A stretch of DNA of 64,000 bases from Antilocapra americana (lineage: Eukaryota > Chordata > Mammalia > Artiodactyla > Antilocapridae), in the NCBI GenBank assembly GCA_007570785.1, contig ML664161.1, positions 43,437,643-43,501,642 on the forward strand, written 5' to 3'. A model generated the notes under the pieces. It saw only the letters and a program-made list of their open reading frames with translations, was not told where the DNA came from and searched no databases. Positions 29,354-41,196 of this stretch are shown here, piece by piece; position 1 is the first letter of the stretch, and each line of letters opens with the position of its first letter. Both the position numbers and the translations under genes were made by a program.

Positions 29354-29576
29354 AATCATGTGTGTGTGTGTGCTTAGTTGCTCAGTTGTGTCTGACTCTT
29401 TACATGGACTATAGCCTGCCAGGCTCCTCTGTCCATGGGGATTCACCAGACAAGAGTACAGGAGTGGGTTGCCATGCCTTTCTCCAGGGGATCTTCCCAA
29501 CCCAGGGATCGAACCCAGGTCTCTCACATTACAGGCAGATTCTTTACTGTTTGAGCCACTTGGGAAACCCATGATA
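29354..29576 (-). repeat. Bov-tA SINE inside old L1
   Basis: TTAGTTGCTCAGTTGTGTCT to GAGCCACTTGGGAAACCC. Confidence 0.92.
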
Positions 29577-29797
29577 CTTGAGCAGGTAGCCAATCCTTGG
29601 GAATCTTCCCCAGCCAGGAATCAACTGAGGTCTCCTGCATTGCAGGCTGATTTTTTTTTTCTTTAATTTATTTATTTTAATTGGAGGAGGAGAGGGGTTC
29701 AGGATAGGGGCCACATGTACACCCTGGCTGATGTATGGCAAAAACTACTACAATATTGCTAGCTGATTCTTCACCAGCTGAGCTCCCAGGGAAGCTC
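29577..29797 (-). repeat. Second Bov-tA fragment, split by an L1 3' end
   Basis: SINE sequence at 29577-29650 and 29760-29797 (GATTCTTCACCAGCTGAGCT). Between them is reverse L1 3' sequence (about 29651-29760: TTTAATTGGAGGAGGAG, GATGTATGGCAAAAACTAC). Confidence 0.7.
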
Positions 29798-31272
29798 CAA
29801 ATGAAACCATACAAATACTGAAAGAAAATATAGGTAAATTCCTTTCAAACCTAAAAGTTGAGAAAACTTGTTAAACTGTGATCAAAATCTGGACTCAACA
29901 AAAGCAACTGGTGAGGAATTTGACTACATAAAGATATTTTTTAAGAGTCTTTTGCATTTAAAAAATTATAAAGGTCAAAAAACAACTGACAAACTAGGAA
30001 AGAATATTGGAACTTATTTCACAACCAAATGATTCATTTCCTTAACATAAAGCATTTCTAGAAATCAATATGAAGAAGACCAAAATTCATGAACTGAAAG
30101 TTCTTAGAAAAAGAAATACAATATCCCTTACACATTTGAAGCATTCACTCTACTCAATAAAGAGAGAGATACATTGAGACTATACTGTGATACCATTTCT
30201 ATCCCACCAAATTGGCAAAAACTCAAAATCTTAACAATATATTCTATTGGTAAGGCTGTGGGGAAACAGCTAATGTCATATATTATTGTTAGGAATAAAA
30301 AAATCATACAACTCTTTTGCAGGAGAATTGGTCCATAGCTATCAAGATCACAGTACTGTTAACCCTTTGGCCCAGGAATCCCACTTCTAGAAATGTATTC
30401 TGAAGACCTAATTGCCTAAATAGGAAATGTCATGTACATAATGTTATTCATCAAGGCATAATTCACTAGCAAAAACAAACAAACAAACAAAAACATGTAA
30501 CAATTCAAACATCCATCAGTAGTTTCCTGGCTGAATAAACTGATACTCAAGTCCCTAATCAAATAAACTATGGTACTGCCCCATAATGGAGAACTGGGCA
30601 ACCACAGAAAGAATAAGTACAATCTCAATGTATGGGTATGGAATGATAGCCAGGAGACTTTGTTAAAGGAGAAAGTGTGGAGCCAGTGTGTATAGTGTGC
30701 AGCCTTTGTGGAATGGGGCAAAGAGAGCAAGAAAATGAGTAAAAATTTGCCTAAATCTTTAATAAAAAAACACTAAGAATTGATGAAAATTAATTTTAAA
30801 ACTTGGTTACCATTAAGTGGTGGGAGATTGTATAGGAAGAGGGGAGAAATGGAATAGAAAAGAAACTTCTTAGAATATAGCTTTGAATTTCTAAGACATA
30901 TGAGTGCTTTACATATTCAAATGATTCATATTATATAAAAATTAAAAAGAAAAAAATCCCTAAAAATCAAAGGAAAAAAAAAGAAACAATGAATCAAATT
31001 TGAAATGGATAATGCAATCACACAGAGAAAATAATCAACCCTGTTTAAAACTTAGCATTTTGTATCTACTTACTGGAATATATTCTAAGATAAAAACATA
31101 GTATTATAGTCCTTCCAGTGTATTATAATTTTGAAATAATGATGCAACAACAAAGTTGTTACATTAATATTGTTAGAAGCCAAGCTTTTAAGTGTAAGAG
31201 GAAACAGCAGAAGAAAGTCAAAAAAGTAGGTAAAACCTGGAAGGTTAAATTTGAAAATTTGATAAATATAAA

Positions 31273-31275
<3 letters not shown>

Positions 31276-31322
<47 letters not shown>

Positions 31323-31332
31323 NNNNNNNNNN

Positions 31333-31379
<47 letters not shown>
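31276..31379 (+). repeat. (AT)n microsatellite with 10-N assembly gap
   Basis: About 47 bases of pure AT on each side of N at 31323-31332. The frames translating it as Ile-Tyr repeats are artefacts. True length is unknown. Confidence 0.95.
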
Positions 31380-31382
<3 letters not shown>

Positions 31383-31440
31383 GAGCCTGGTAGGCTATAG
31401 TCCATAGGGTCACAAAGACACAACTGAAGCAACTTAGCAC
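31380..31440 (+). repeat. Bov-tA 3' fragment
   Basis: GGGAGCCTGGTAGGCTATAG to AACTTAGCACAGCAC, followed by an (AC)n tract at about 31441-31463. The AT microsatellite abuts its truncated 5' side. Confidence 0.85.
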
Positions 31441-31731
31441 AGCACACACACACACACACACACAACATAAATATAAAATCTAGTGTGGCCCATTGAAAGA
31501 GCCCTAAAACAACAATATTCCAGGAGTAATGAGTATCCCTAGAGGCAGAATGCTTTCTAAAACCATTCTGCATTTGAGGGACCAGGGCTTCTGAGAAAAA
31601 CAACTGACTCCAAGTTTGTATCAAGAAGTATACAAGACAAGCCTGGGACATCCCATTCATTCAAAGATTAATGGAGTCATGTCAAGAAGACCAGACCAAT
31701 CTGCAGGGGCTACAAATGGCCGAAGTTAGGT

Positions 31732-32447
31732 TCATTCAGTTCAGTTCAGTCACTTAATCGTGTCTGACTCTTTGCGACCCCATGAACTGCAGCACGCCAG
31801 ACCTCCCTGTCCATCACCAACTCCTGGAGTCTACCCAAACCTATGTCCATCGAGTCAGTGATGCCATCCAGCCATCTCATCCTCTGTCATCCCCTTCTCC
31901 TCCTGGCCCCCAATCCTTCCCAGCATTAGGGTCTTTTCCAATGAGTCAACTCTTCACACGAGGTGGCCAAAGTATTGGAGTTTCAGTTTCAACATCAGTC
32001 TGTCCAATGAACACCCAGGACTGACTGATGGACTGGTTGGATCTCCTTGCAGTTCAAGGAACTCTCAAGAGTCTTCTCCAACACCACAGTTCAAAAGCAT
32101 CAATTCTTTGGTGCTCAGCTTTCTTTATCGTCCAACTGTCACATCCATACATGACCACTGGAAAAACCATAGCCTTGACTACATGGACCTTTGTTGGCAA
32201 AGTAATGTCTCTGCTTTTCAATATGCTGTCTATGTTGGTCATAACCTTCCTTCCAAAGAGGAAGCATCTTTTAATTTCATGGCTACAATCACCATCTGCA
32301 GTGATTTTTGAGTCCAAAAAAATAAAATCTGACACTGTTTCCACTGTTTCCCCATCTATTTCCCATAAAGTGATGGGACCAGATGCCATGATCTTAGTTT
32401 TCTGAATGTTGAACTTCAAGCCAACTTTTTCACTCTCCTCTTTCACT
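31732..32447 (-). repeat. BovB LINE 3' part, retaining 130 codons of ORF
   Basis: The frame 32446-32054 reads GLKFNIQKTKIMASGPITLW, then LPTKVHVVKAMVFPVVMYGC and AFELWCWRRLLRVP: the end of the BovB reverse-transcriptase-containing ORF, after the catalytic palm. A stop then cuts it, and the remaining 3' part (to 31732) is out of frame or mutated. 5' truncated and inactive. Confidence 0.93.
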
Positions 32448-32671
32448 TAGCGTATCACAAAGAAAAATGGCTACAAGAATATTTTAAAGGCCATAGATCC
32501 ATAAATGATACTCCAAAAACAGAAAATTCTAAACAAAGCAAGCCTCACTTGTCACTATTGGAGAGAGTTACTACACCAACTCCTTGTTCTAAAAATTGGC
32601 AATTCAAATTGGCAGGATTTATCCTGTCTCTGTTTGGAATTGTATTTAAGGATAACTAAATAGCCCAGTTG

Positions 32672-32887
32672 GCTTCCTAGGTAGTTCAGCAGTAAAGAAA
32701 CCATCTGCAATGCAGGAGACTTGCAGGAGATGCAGGTTCAACCCCTGGGTTGGAAAGATTCCCTGGAGGAAGAAATGGCTACCTACTCCAGTATTCTTGC
32801 CTGGAAATCCCCATGGACAAAGGAGCCTGGTGGCTACAGCCCATGGGGGTCCCAAAGAGTTGGACACAACTGAGCAATAACAACAAA
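32672..32887 (+). repeat. Bov-tA SINE with near-perfect target-site duplication
   Basis: AAATAGCCCAGTTG at 32658-32671 and AAATAGTCCAGTTG at 32888-32901 (13 of 14 identical). Confidence 0.9.
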
Positions 32888-33256
32888 AAATAGTCCAGTT
32901 GATGAGGGAAAGCACTTGTTTACAGACTAATTCTAGCTAATAAATAGAGAATAAATTTCATCAAGCCTAATGGAATAGTTGATTCAGTTAAGGATCTCTG
33001 AAGGAAATGAAAACCATTAGGTGAAATGTGATGGCAAAGCAGATGTTTCAAGGTGCTAAGGCAGCCTCACAGATTGTTTTCTGGTCACAAGGGAGAAAGT
33101 GCAATAGTTCAAGGGAGGGATTAAGCTATCCCCACTTTTTCCCCAGTGACTAATCTAAACACCACTCAAACTTGAACAACCAGACATATTGTGCAATCTA
33201 ATAGGACCCAAAATTAAGTATACCTGTCATCCATGAAATATTCATTCCCAAAGTGT

Positions 33257-33718
33257 TTGTTGTTGTTGTTCAGTCACTCAGTCATATCTGACTCTTTGCG
33301 ACCCCATGGACTGCAGCATGCCAGGTTTCCCTATCCTTCACTATCTCTCAGAGTTTGCTCAAACTCATGTCCATTAAGTCGATGACACTATCCAACCATC
33401 TCATCCTCTGATGTCCCCTTATCCTCTTGCCCTCAATCTTTCCCAGCATCAGGGTCTTTTCCAATGAGTTGGCTCTTTGCATCATATGGTCAAAGTATTG
33501 GAGCTTCAGCTTCAGCATCAGTCCTTCCAATGAATATTCACAGTTGATTTCCTTTAGAATGTACTGGTTTGATCTCCTTGCAATCCAAGGGACTTCCAAG
33601 AGTTTTCTCCAGTACCACAGTTCAAAAGCATCAATTCTTCAACACTCAGCCTTATTTATGGTCCAACTCTCACATCCATATATGACTATTGAGAAAACCA
33701 AATGCTTAACCTGAGTCT
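33257..33718 (-). repeat. BovB LINE 3' fragment
   Basis: Frame 33599-33348 reads MEVPWIARRSNQYILKEINC, GLMLKLKLQYFDHMM and MRWLDSVIDLMDMSLSKL, the C-terminal end of the BovB ORF. It begins with TTGTTGTTGTTCAGTCACTC, the BovB 3' tail in reverse. Confidence 0.93.
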
Positions 33719-34135
33719 GAGAATACTTTAAGGCATAACTTCTAGTTCATAGAAAACATAGTATGATGTAGAGGTGAACAGGTTTAATTCCCCCCAACTA
33801 CAGAGCAGAGAAAAACGCAAAATGCAAATGTGGGGCAATTTCTTCATCAAGACAAAGGCAAGGGAAAAGAAAGAGGGAGGAGGACAATTTTAGAGTAAAA
33901 CAAATTTAAGAGACATAACAGCCAAATGCAATCCATGGTCCTCAATTGACCCTTCATTTGAACAAAGACATTTGGAGGACAGCTGTCAGAAATCAAATAC
34001 GGATTGAGCATTAATTATATTAGTAAACTACTGTTAGTTTTGTTAAGTGTACATTATGACCTGAATTGTGTCCCTCCCCACACACAACAAATTCTTATGC
34101 TGAAGTCCTAATCCTAGCACCTCAGGGTGTAAGAT

Positions 34136-34456
34136 GGTGTGCTGGGCTTAGTTGCTCAGTCATGTCCAATTCATGGACTGTAGCCTGCCAGGTTACTCTG
34201 TTCATGGAATTCTCCAGGCCAGAATACTGGAATGAATAGCCTTTCCCTTCTCCAGGGAACCTTCCCAACCCAGGGATCAAACCCAGGTCTCCCTCATTGC
34301 AGGCAGATTCTTCACTGTCTGAGCCACCAGGGAAGCCCATGAATACTGCAGTGGGTAGCCTATTCCTTCTCCAGAGGCTCTTCCTGACCCAGGAATCGAA
34401 CCCAGGTTTCCTGCACTGCAGGCAGATTCTTTAGCAGCTGAGCTACCAGGGAAGAT
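34136..34456 (-). repeat. Bov-tA SINE, one and a half units, inside MLT1A
   Basis: Full unit to GAGCCACCAGGGAAGCCC at about 34340, then a second partial unit to GAGCTACCAGGGAAG. Confidence 0.9.
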
Positions 34457-34494
34457 GAGGTCTTTAAAGAGCTGATTTAGTTAAAATGAAGTCT

Positions 34495-34706
34495 GTAGTG
34501 TGTGTGAGAGCTCAGTCACATCCAACTCTTTGCAACCCCCTGGACTGTAGCCCACCAGACTACTCTGTCCATGGGATTGTCCAGGCAAGAATACTGGAGT
34601 GGGTTGCCATTTCCTCCTCCAAGGGATCATCCCAAACCAGGTATCCAACCCAAGTCTCCTGCATTGGCCAGCAGATTCTTTACCACTACACCATCTGGGA
34701 AACCCA
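34495..34706 (-). repeat. Bov-tA SINE inside MLT1A
   Basis: GAGCTCAGTCACATCCAACT to CATCTGGGAAACCC. GAAGTCT is repeated at 34488-34494 and 34707-34713. Confidence 0.9.
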
Positions 34707-34942
34707 GAAGTCTTTAGGGTGGGCCCTTATCCAATATGATTGTTGTTCTTAAAAAAGAGGAAATTTAGAAAAAGAGACAGATACAGACAAAGGTATAACC
34801 AAGTGAGGACACAGTGAGAAGGTGGCCAGCAGTAAGCCAAAGAGAGAAATCTCAGCAGAAACCAAACCTACAGACACCTTAATTTTGGACTTCCAGCCTC
34901 CAGAGTTGTGAGAAAATTAACTTCTGTTGTTTTAGCCACCCA

Positions 34943-34996
34943 GTCGTAGTGGCAGAGAGTTGGACATGACTGAAGCAACTAACACTTTCACTTTAA
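34943..34996 (+). repeat. Bov-tA 3' tail fragment inside MLT1A
   Basis: GTAGTGGCAGAGAGTTGGAC, ATGACTGAAGCAACTAACAC, TTTCACTTT: a third, very short SINE piece in the same LTR. Confidence 0.75.
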
Positions 34997-35041
34997 TTTT
35001 CTGTGGTATTTTGTTATAGCAGTCCTGGTAAACTAATACGA

Positions 35042-37624
35042 TGTAACAATGATATTATGGTTATCTAGAAAGTCTTTCAGAGATCTGTACAATTTTTAAG
35101 TGTGAAATGTATTAATGTCTGTAATGTTAAAATCCTCATATAATGAAGAATGGGAGGTAAAATGTGGATTGTTGAATTTAGGTGATGGGATTATGGGTAT
35201 TAATTATTAATGTTTCTACATCTCAATGAATACAAAATTGATAGTAACAATTCAAAATTAAATACAAGAAAATGTTCAAGTGCTAGGAGAATCAAGGTAC
35301 CAGACAGGATGTGCAGGCAGTTTGGGGGAACATGAAGATGAAAGGGTCCCCTTCCAAAGAGACGCCTGACTGTTGTGGGTATCAACTCAGGGCCTCTATC
35401 TTTCAAGCCATCTGTATATGAGACTGGGTGATTAGAATGCAAAGGCACATTGCATCAGAGAAATTGTCAATAGTGAGACTGTGAGAAGAGAACCATTAAA
35501 GATGAATTTGGTTTAGCTGTAAAACATTACTAATTTCAGTCACTTACATGAACTACCAAACATTTAAGTATAAATACTGTTCAGCATAATAATAATTATG
35601 CATACAACTGAAAAATACAGTTGAAAATATATAATTAATTTTAAATGTCATAATAATTAAAGGAGTTTTTCAGTATTTAGCCAAATTCCTCATATTGGAT
35701 AGGCAGATCCTCATCTGAGCTGAGGCTGATTGATTCTCTGTCACAACAAATCTAACAGCCCCAACACATCTCTTCGTGTCAATCAATCAACAAATATTGA
35801 GCACTTACTTTGCAAAACTGCTTTGCTAAGCATTATGGCTGAAGAAGAAAAAGTTTACTCAAGGAGTTACAATCTAGTCAGGAAGCTTTATACCCCCCCA
35901 AAAAATAATAATTTAATATATAATGGGTGCAAAGGACTTGTACACATGAACAAAGGTGGGTTTATAGGATAATCATTTGTGTCAGGTAAAATGTGAAAGA
36001 GGTGTTTGTGTGGATATAACAAGAATGCCTCATCTCAGAGCAAGGAGATAAATAAAATAAAAGTAAATGCAGAAGCAGTAACAACCATTGGCAAGCAGCC
36101 AATGCCTGGACAGAGATGCAATGACAGTGTTAATCCACACACCCAGATTCTTGTGTTCCTAAGCAGCACTTCTGAAAGAAAATGGGACAACCCACATGTT
36201 TAGACGAATGTTTCCAAATATATATTATGAAAAACAAAACGTTATAAATGTGGATGGTGTCGTGGCTCAAAGGAAGGTATAGTAGAAGTCTCAGTAAAAG
36301 AGGGACCCATTAATTCAGGAGTCCCTGCCTGGTCTCACAGAGTCAATACATGTGGCCTGTTCCTGATGTCCAGCAGGTCAAGTGTGAACACCATGCAGGA
36401 TGCTCCCATAACGTGGTGAGGGAGGGTGTGCCCCTGTGGGCCAGAGAGCAGGAGCTCAAGTTAGATTTCTGCAGTTGTGTGATTGTAAATGATCAACAAC
36501 AGATCTCCAAGGAAAAAGGCCCCCATCTGTAGCCTTAGTCAATGTCAGTGGTGTAATTACCCCACCATGGTGATTTCAGCTACCAAGAAGATATCACATA
36601 ATGTGAAGTTAGGGAAGAACCAATCATTTCGTCCAAGCCAGTACAAGCCAGCTCCAGCACTGAAGTTTTGAGCCCAGAGCTTCTTGATTAAGGTTTATTT
36701 TTCAGTTAATTCCCTTTCTTCTAGGGAACTAGTTTCCTAATTAAGCATTTCTGAATCAATGTGCTCCCTTTTCATTTCTCAAAGCCCCTGCCATGGCTGA
36801 AGTAGACCTTTAATTCTTCTGGCTTTGTATTCCAGTCTAATACAAGAGCTGGATGGTCACCTAGGGTTTGTCCACTGGAGAGTGAGGGTAAGGGGTAAGA
36901 GAAGAAGTAATATTTGGATCTGAACCCAATCAGGCTAAGCGCAAAGCCCAGGCTTCCAGTGACTCGTGATCGACCATCTACCTCTGCTCTCTGAGATCTC
37001 TTGGGCAGCTGATGTTTACAAGGGCTCTGCCCTGGGTAGAAAACCCAGAGGTGTGCACCCCTGTCCTCAAGATGCTTTTCAAAAACTCACGGGCTCCTTA
37101 AGAAAGCAAGACTAATGTAAGTGAAGTAATTAGAAAATCTTAGCAGACAGCATGTAATTAGCTATAATGTAATATCCCCCACGGCTAAGAGAAGTGCTTC
37201 CTGGTAGAGGCCTTGAGACCTCACCCCTGCCTCCAGAGCTATAATCACTCTTTTAAAAAAAATCAGAATGTGGGTCAGATGGGGCCTTCAGCCTGTAACC
37301 TGGTGCTGTAATTCTCTCTCCCAAGGAATCCCACATGACCAGATGATATCCCTATAACATAGCTGTTATATAAAGCTGCACTGTATGCACAGTTTTTTCC
37401 ACTTTCCTAGACTAATGAGAAAATATTTTTAAACCTCTGTTTAAAAGTTTCTGGGTTTTTTTGGTGGCTCTGCCACCAAAGCCTGAAGCCTAGACTCCAG
37501 CCTTTCACTCCGTCCTCTCCCTCTCTCCGATGCTATCAGTTCATCAAGGTTGCCCATGGCAATCCATCCTAAATTGACAATGTGGATAGAAAACTAGCTA
37601 TCCCTAGAAGAAGGGGCACTTCAG
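35042..37624. other. No gene recognised
   Basis: AT-rich unique-looking intergenic DNA. Open frames at 35730-36671 are all short and show no domain I know. Confidence 0.45.
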
Positions 37625-37630
37625 AAGTCC

Positions 37631-37780
37631 AAGGGAATTCGTTAGTGGTCCAGAGGCTAAGACTCCAGGCTCCCAGTGCAGGGGGCCCTGGTCAGGGAAC
37701 TAGACCCCAAGCGTTTGCATGCAGCATCGAAGATCGAAGATCCCACATGCTGCAACTAAAACTTGCACAGATAATTGGTT
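37631..37780 (+). repeat. CHR-type SINE
   Basis: AGGGAATTCGTTAGTGGTCC, CCCTGGTCAGGGAACTAGAC, ATCCCACATGCTGCAACTAA; includes a duplicated CATCGAAGATCGAAGAT motif. Confidence 0.85.
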
Positions 37781-37892
37781 TTAGAAAGCCCAAGCTTGTT
37801 CCCATTACTATGGCTATGGAACAAACTACCCCCAAACTTAGTGACTTGAAACAGTGCCACGTTCTTATATCTGACAATTTCTTAGTCAGGTG

Positions 37893-38645
37893 ACTATGTT
37901 AGTTTGCAAGGGCTGCCATAACAATGGACCACAGACTGGGTGCTTTAAACAACATAGGTTAATTTTCTCACAGTTCTGGATGCTAGAAGTCCAAGACCAA
38001 GGTATCAATTTCTACTGAGGCTTATTACAGTGACAGACTAGGTCCTGGATGGAATCACTCATGCTAAGCCCCATGTTTGCAAATCAAAACTTAACTAAGT
38101 TTCTATGTTCAGTTCTCCCAAAAGAGGAAGACCATGGTCAGCCCATGAGGGCTTGCCTGCTCAGCACAAATTACCTGAATTTACTCCAAGAATCCCCTTG
38201 GCTCTGTGTAAGGAAAGCAACTCTGCTTTAACAAGTTAACAAATGCTCTGTGTTCCTTCCTTGTTTCTGCTCACTTTGGTCTTTAAAAACTCCCTCTTTA
38301 TACAATTGTTTGAAGCTCCTTTCTATCTGCTAGATTGAATGCTGCCTGATGAAGCCTCCTAGGTCAGTAAATTGTGGAGAATTTTCTTTTAAGAGACCTC
38401 TCTCCTGGGCTTGTAGATAGTCACCTTGTCCATACATCTTCACATGTCTTTCCTTCTCTGTGTGTCTGAAACTCTTCTCCCTATAAGGACACCAGTCATA
38501 CTGGATTAGAGCCTGCTCATATAACCTCATTTTACCTTAATCACTTCTTTAAAGACCTTATGTTCAAACACAGTCACATTCTGAGGTACTGGGTGGGAGT
38601 AGGATTTCAACATATAAACTCTGAGGGAAATACAATTCAGACCTT
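37893..38645 (-). repeat. MLT1A-type LTR, split by an LTR-like insertion
   Basis: TTAGTTTGCAAGGGCTGCCA, ACAGACTGGGTGCTTTAAAC, CACAGTTCTGGATGCTAGAA on one side. GACCTCTCTCCTGGGCTTGT, TATAAGGACACCAGTCATAC and CTTTAAAGACCTTATG on the other. This is the reverse complement of the 34-kb MLT1A. Confidence 0.82.
38025..38352. repeat. Probable ERV LTR fragment inside MLT1A
   Basis: CTTTGGTCTTTAAAAACTCC and GAAGCTCCTTTCTATCTGCTAGATTG-type sequence recall ruminant ERV LTRs with a promoter-like TTTAAAAA. Termini were not resolved. No retroviral coding sequence is present. Confidence 0.5.
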
Positions 38646-38866
38646 ATAGTGAGTTTTTTGCTGATTTCACTCAGTGCCTTCACTGACATCACACAGTGGG
38701 CCTTAGTTGTCAGCTGGGATGGGGATGGCCCAGAGAGTCCAAAGTGGCTTCAGTCAGCTGTCCAAGGTCTAGGTGGGGATGGCTGGAAGGCTGAGCTCAG
38801 TTGTGCCTGTTGACTAGAGAGTCTTCACATAGCATCTTCTTCCTGGCCACCTTGGAGTAGTCAGAT

Positions 38867-39090
38867 TTCTGCTTTAATATTTCTTTATGTATTTGGCTGT
38901 GCCAGGGCTTAGTTGGAGCACATAGGATCATCCATCTTTGGTGCAGCATGCAGGATCTTTTCTTGCATAGTTGCAGCACTCAAACACTTAGTTGTGGCAC
39001 ATGGAATCTAGTTCCCTGACCAGAGATCAAACCCATGCCCCCTGTACTGGGAAAACAGAGTCTTAAACACTGGACCACCAGGAAAGTCCC
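38867..39090 (-). repeat. CHR-type SINE
   Basis: TTGGCTGTGCCAGGGCTTAG to GGACCACCAGGAAAGTCCC, flanked by AGTCAGAT at 38859-38866 and 39091-39098. Confidence 0.88.
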
Positions 39091-39099
39091 AGTCAGATA

Positions 39100-40969
39100 T
39101 TTGGCACGGAGGCTGGGTACCTGCCTCTGGAGAACCAGGCATGAGCTTTGTTGACTTAGCCTCAAAAGGCACATAGCCTCAGCCATGCTCCATTGTTCAA
39201 AGCACAAACCCACCCAGAGGAGGGGACATGCACGCTACCTCTCAATGAAAAAGTCTCAAAGAATCTGGGACCTTTCTTAAAATTTCTCCAAGCTGTTTAC
39301 GGTTCAACCACATCATCCACATTTCCTACCCCTCAGTCATCCAGACACAGATGAAAAGAGCTTGATAGACCCTATAGTTACTCTCAACCCTCTGGGTTCC
39401 TTTCTGCTTCTTGAGACCTGGTGGAGATGGCACAATTCTTTAAGAACCAAATGGTCCCTTTCAGTCCATCTGACCTCATCAATCCTTCAGATCCTTTCCT
39501 AAGGGCCCAAATATGCCAACTTGGGTTGCTGTGCCTGGTCATAGAAAATCTAGACTTTTCTCTGTCTTCATTCCCACCCCATCTCTTCATCATCATGTTT
39601 GGAAGGCATTTTGTGGTACCATCTGTTTTCTTTTTAACTGTTTTCCTGGGATCAGACCCATTAATCCTCCACTTCAGAGTTACCATTTTATATCTTGCAT
39701 GCTACTTGCCCTGCTCCAATCTCAGCTCCTTCTTTTTGTTATAAAAATTGGAACCTGGGTACATCTGACCCATATGGGACAGGCCTGCCAGGAGCCTATT
39801 TGCTGGGAGACTGACTGGAAAGCCCAGGAGACAAAAAAGACAGCACAGGACACTGACAGTCTGACTTAGGAACAAACCTCGGCTCTCAGAATCGCTATGA
39901 CTGTCCGATCCTGAATGGAGGGTGTCACTTGGATCCTTCCAAGCTCCTGGCCTTTAGACACAGTCTGGATCCTGAATTCTAGTGAGAGATAAGGGTTTAA
40001 AATAAAGAGGAAAGAGCTATTCCTGTCCCTACTTTTTAACTGAGTTTATCATGAAGAAAGGGGTGGTGTTCTTCCACTTTTCCATGAAGGGGGCTTCCCA
40101 GGAGATCCTGTGAGGTGCCTGTTTTCACACAGAGTCCATGTGACTCCCCTCCCCAGAGTGGGACCTTCAAGAAATCATTAGGGGAATATGTTCCAGGGCA
40201 AGAAGTCTACTTCAATGGGCACAAGGGAGTGTAATCTGAATTATTGAGTTAATCAGCCCCTACTCGTGCCTACAGAGGAGGTCTGGGAAACCCAGGTGAA
40301 AAGAGAAAGATGAGCACCTTGCCCCTTCCCTTGCTCTGTTCTCCTTTTCCACACCCGGGGGCCGGGGGCAAGGCCACCTCTGCCTCAGATGTGTATACTT
40401 GCATGTTACCAGCAAGCTGTTCCCATAAGACATGGTCAAGGAGGTGTAACTTCTTGCACAGACCCTGCCACCTTTACGTCTTGTAACCTCATGCCCTAGG
40501 AATTAGCTGAACAAAGCTTCTTCCTCCTTAAATTGTGAGTTATACCATTCATTAACCTCAAAGGGCCATTTTAAGAACCAAAATGTTTAAATGAACTTAA
40601 AATGAAGAGAATCACTACCTAAATATAGGTATTCTGACAATCTTATGTCTTTGAATATCTCCTTTGTGACTTCAAGGAGCAGGAAGTGATTTTAACAGCA
40701 TCTTCTGGACTACACTCCCATCTGTGTATAGCTCTCTTCCTCCACATTGTAGACCTTTTGCATTAGCGACAGTGATTTGTATATCCTCATATTTTCTAAT
40801 ACCCCAACCACAGAGCTTAGAGAACTAGTGGAGCTTAATACATCATTAATAACCAATTTCATTTTAAAACTTCCCTACGCTATTCTCTCTTACCAGGAGA
40901 TATCCCTTAGGTTCATAACCAACCACCTTATCTCTTTTCAGGATTAAATCATAACATTAATGTTTAACT
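39100..40969. other. No gene recognised
   Basis: Includes overlapping open frames on both strands at 39384-39869 (about 100-118 codons) with no domain or repeat I can identify. Probably chance. Confidence 0.4.
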
Positions 40970-40982
40970 AATGAAATTTTAG

Positions 40983-41196
40983 GGGCTTCCCAGGTGGCAC
41001 AGTGGTAAAGGTCCACCAATGCAGGAGATGCAAGAGACAAGGGCTTGATCCCCAGGTCAGGAAGTTCCCCTGGAGTAGGAAATGGCAACCCACTGCAGTA
41101 CTCTTGCCTGGAGAATTCCATAGACAGAGGAGCCTGGCGATCTACAGTCTATGAGTGGATGTCCACAGAGTCAGACATGACTGAGCTACTGAACAC
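40983..41196 (+). repeat. Bov-tA SINE with perfect 13-nt target-site duplications
   Basis: AATGAAATTTTAG at 40970-40982 and 41197-41209 flank a complete Bov-tA that begins GGGCTTCCCAGGTGGC. Confidence 0.95.

Larger units (their letters stand above)
28340..31060 (+). repeat. Ancient L1 ORF2 and 3' region, interrupted
   Basis: GGAACACTTCCAAATTTGTT (the EGTLPNSFYE part of ORF2), AGGATGATTCAATACTAGGA, ACTTAGAAATAAATTTAG, GGTAAGGCTGTGGGGAAACA and AATAAACTATGGTACTGCCC all follow the L1M consensus in order. Interrupted at about 29354-29797 by SINE/L1 insertions. No coding capacity. Confidence 0.8.
34060..35041 (+). repeat. MLT1A-type MaLR LTR, broken by Bov-tA insertions
   Basis: In order: GACCTGAATTGTGTCCCTCC, GAGGTCTTTAAAGAGCTGAT, TTAGGGTGGGCCCTTATCCA, CTTCCAGCCTCCAGAGTTGT and AGTCCTGGTAAACTAATACG. 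The pieces abut perfectly once the SINEs are removed. Confidence 0.88.

Noticed and set aside
31085..31660. 191-codon frame with Ile-Tyr repeats
   Set aside because: Translation of an (AT)n microsatellite across an N gap joined to Bov-tA sequence.
38025..38352. Possible endogenous retrovirus
   Set aside because: Only LTR-like sequence is visible; no gag, pol or env homology is present, so it is listed as a repeat only.
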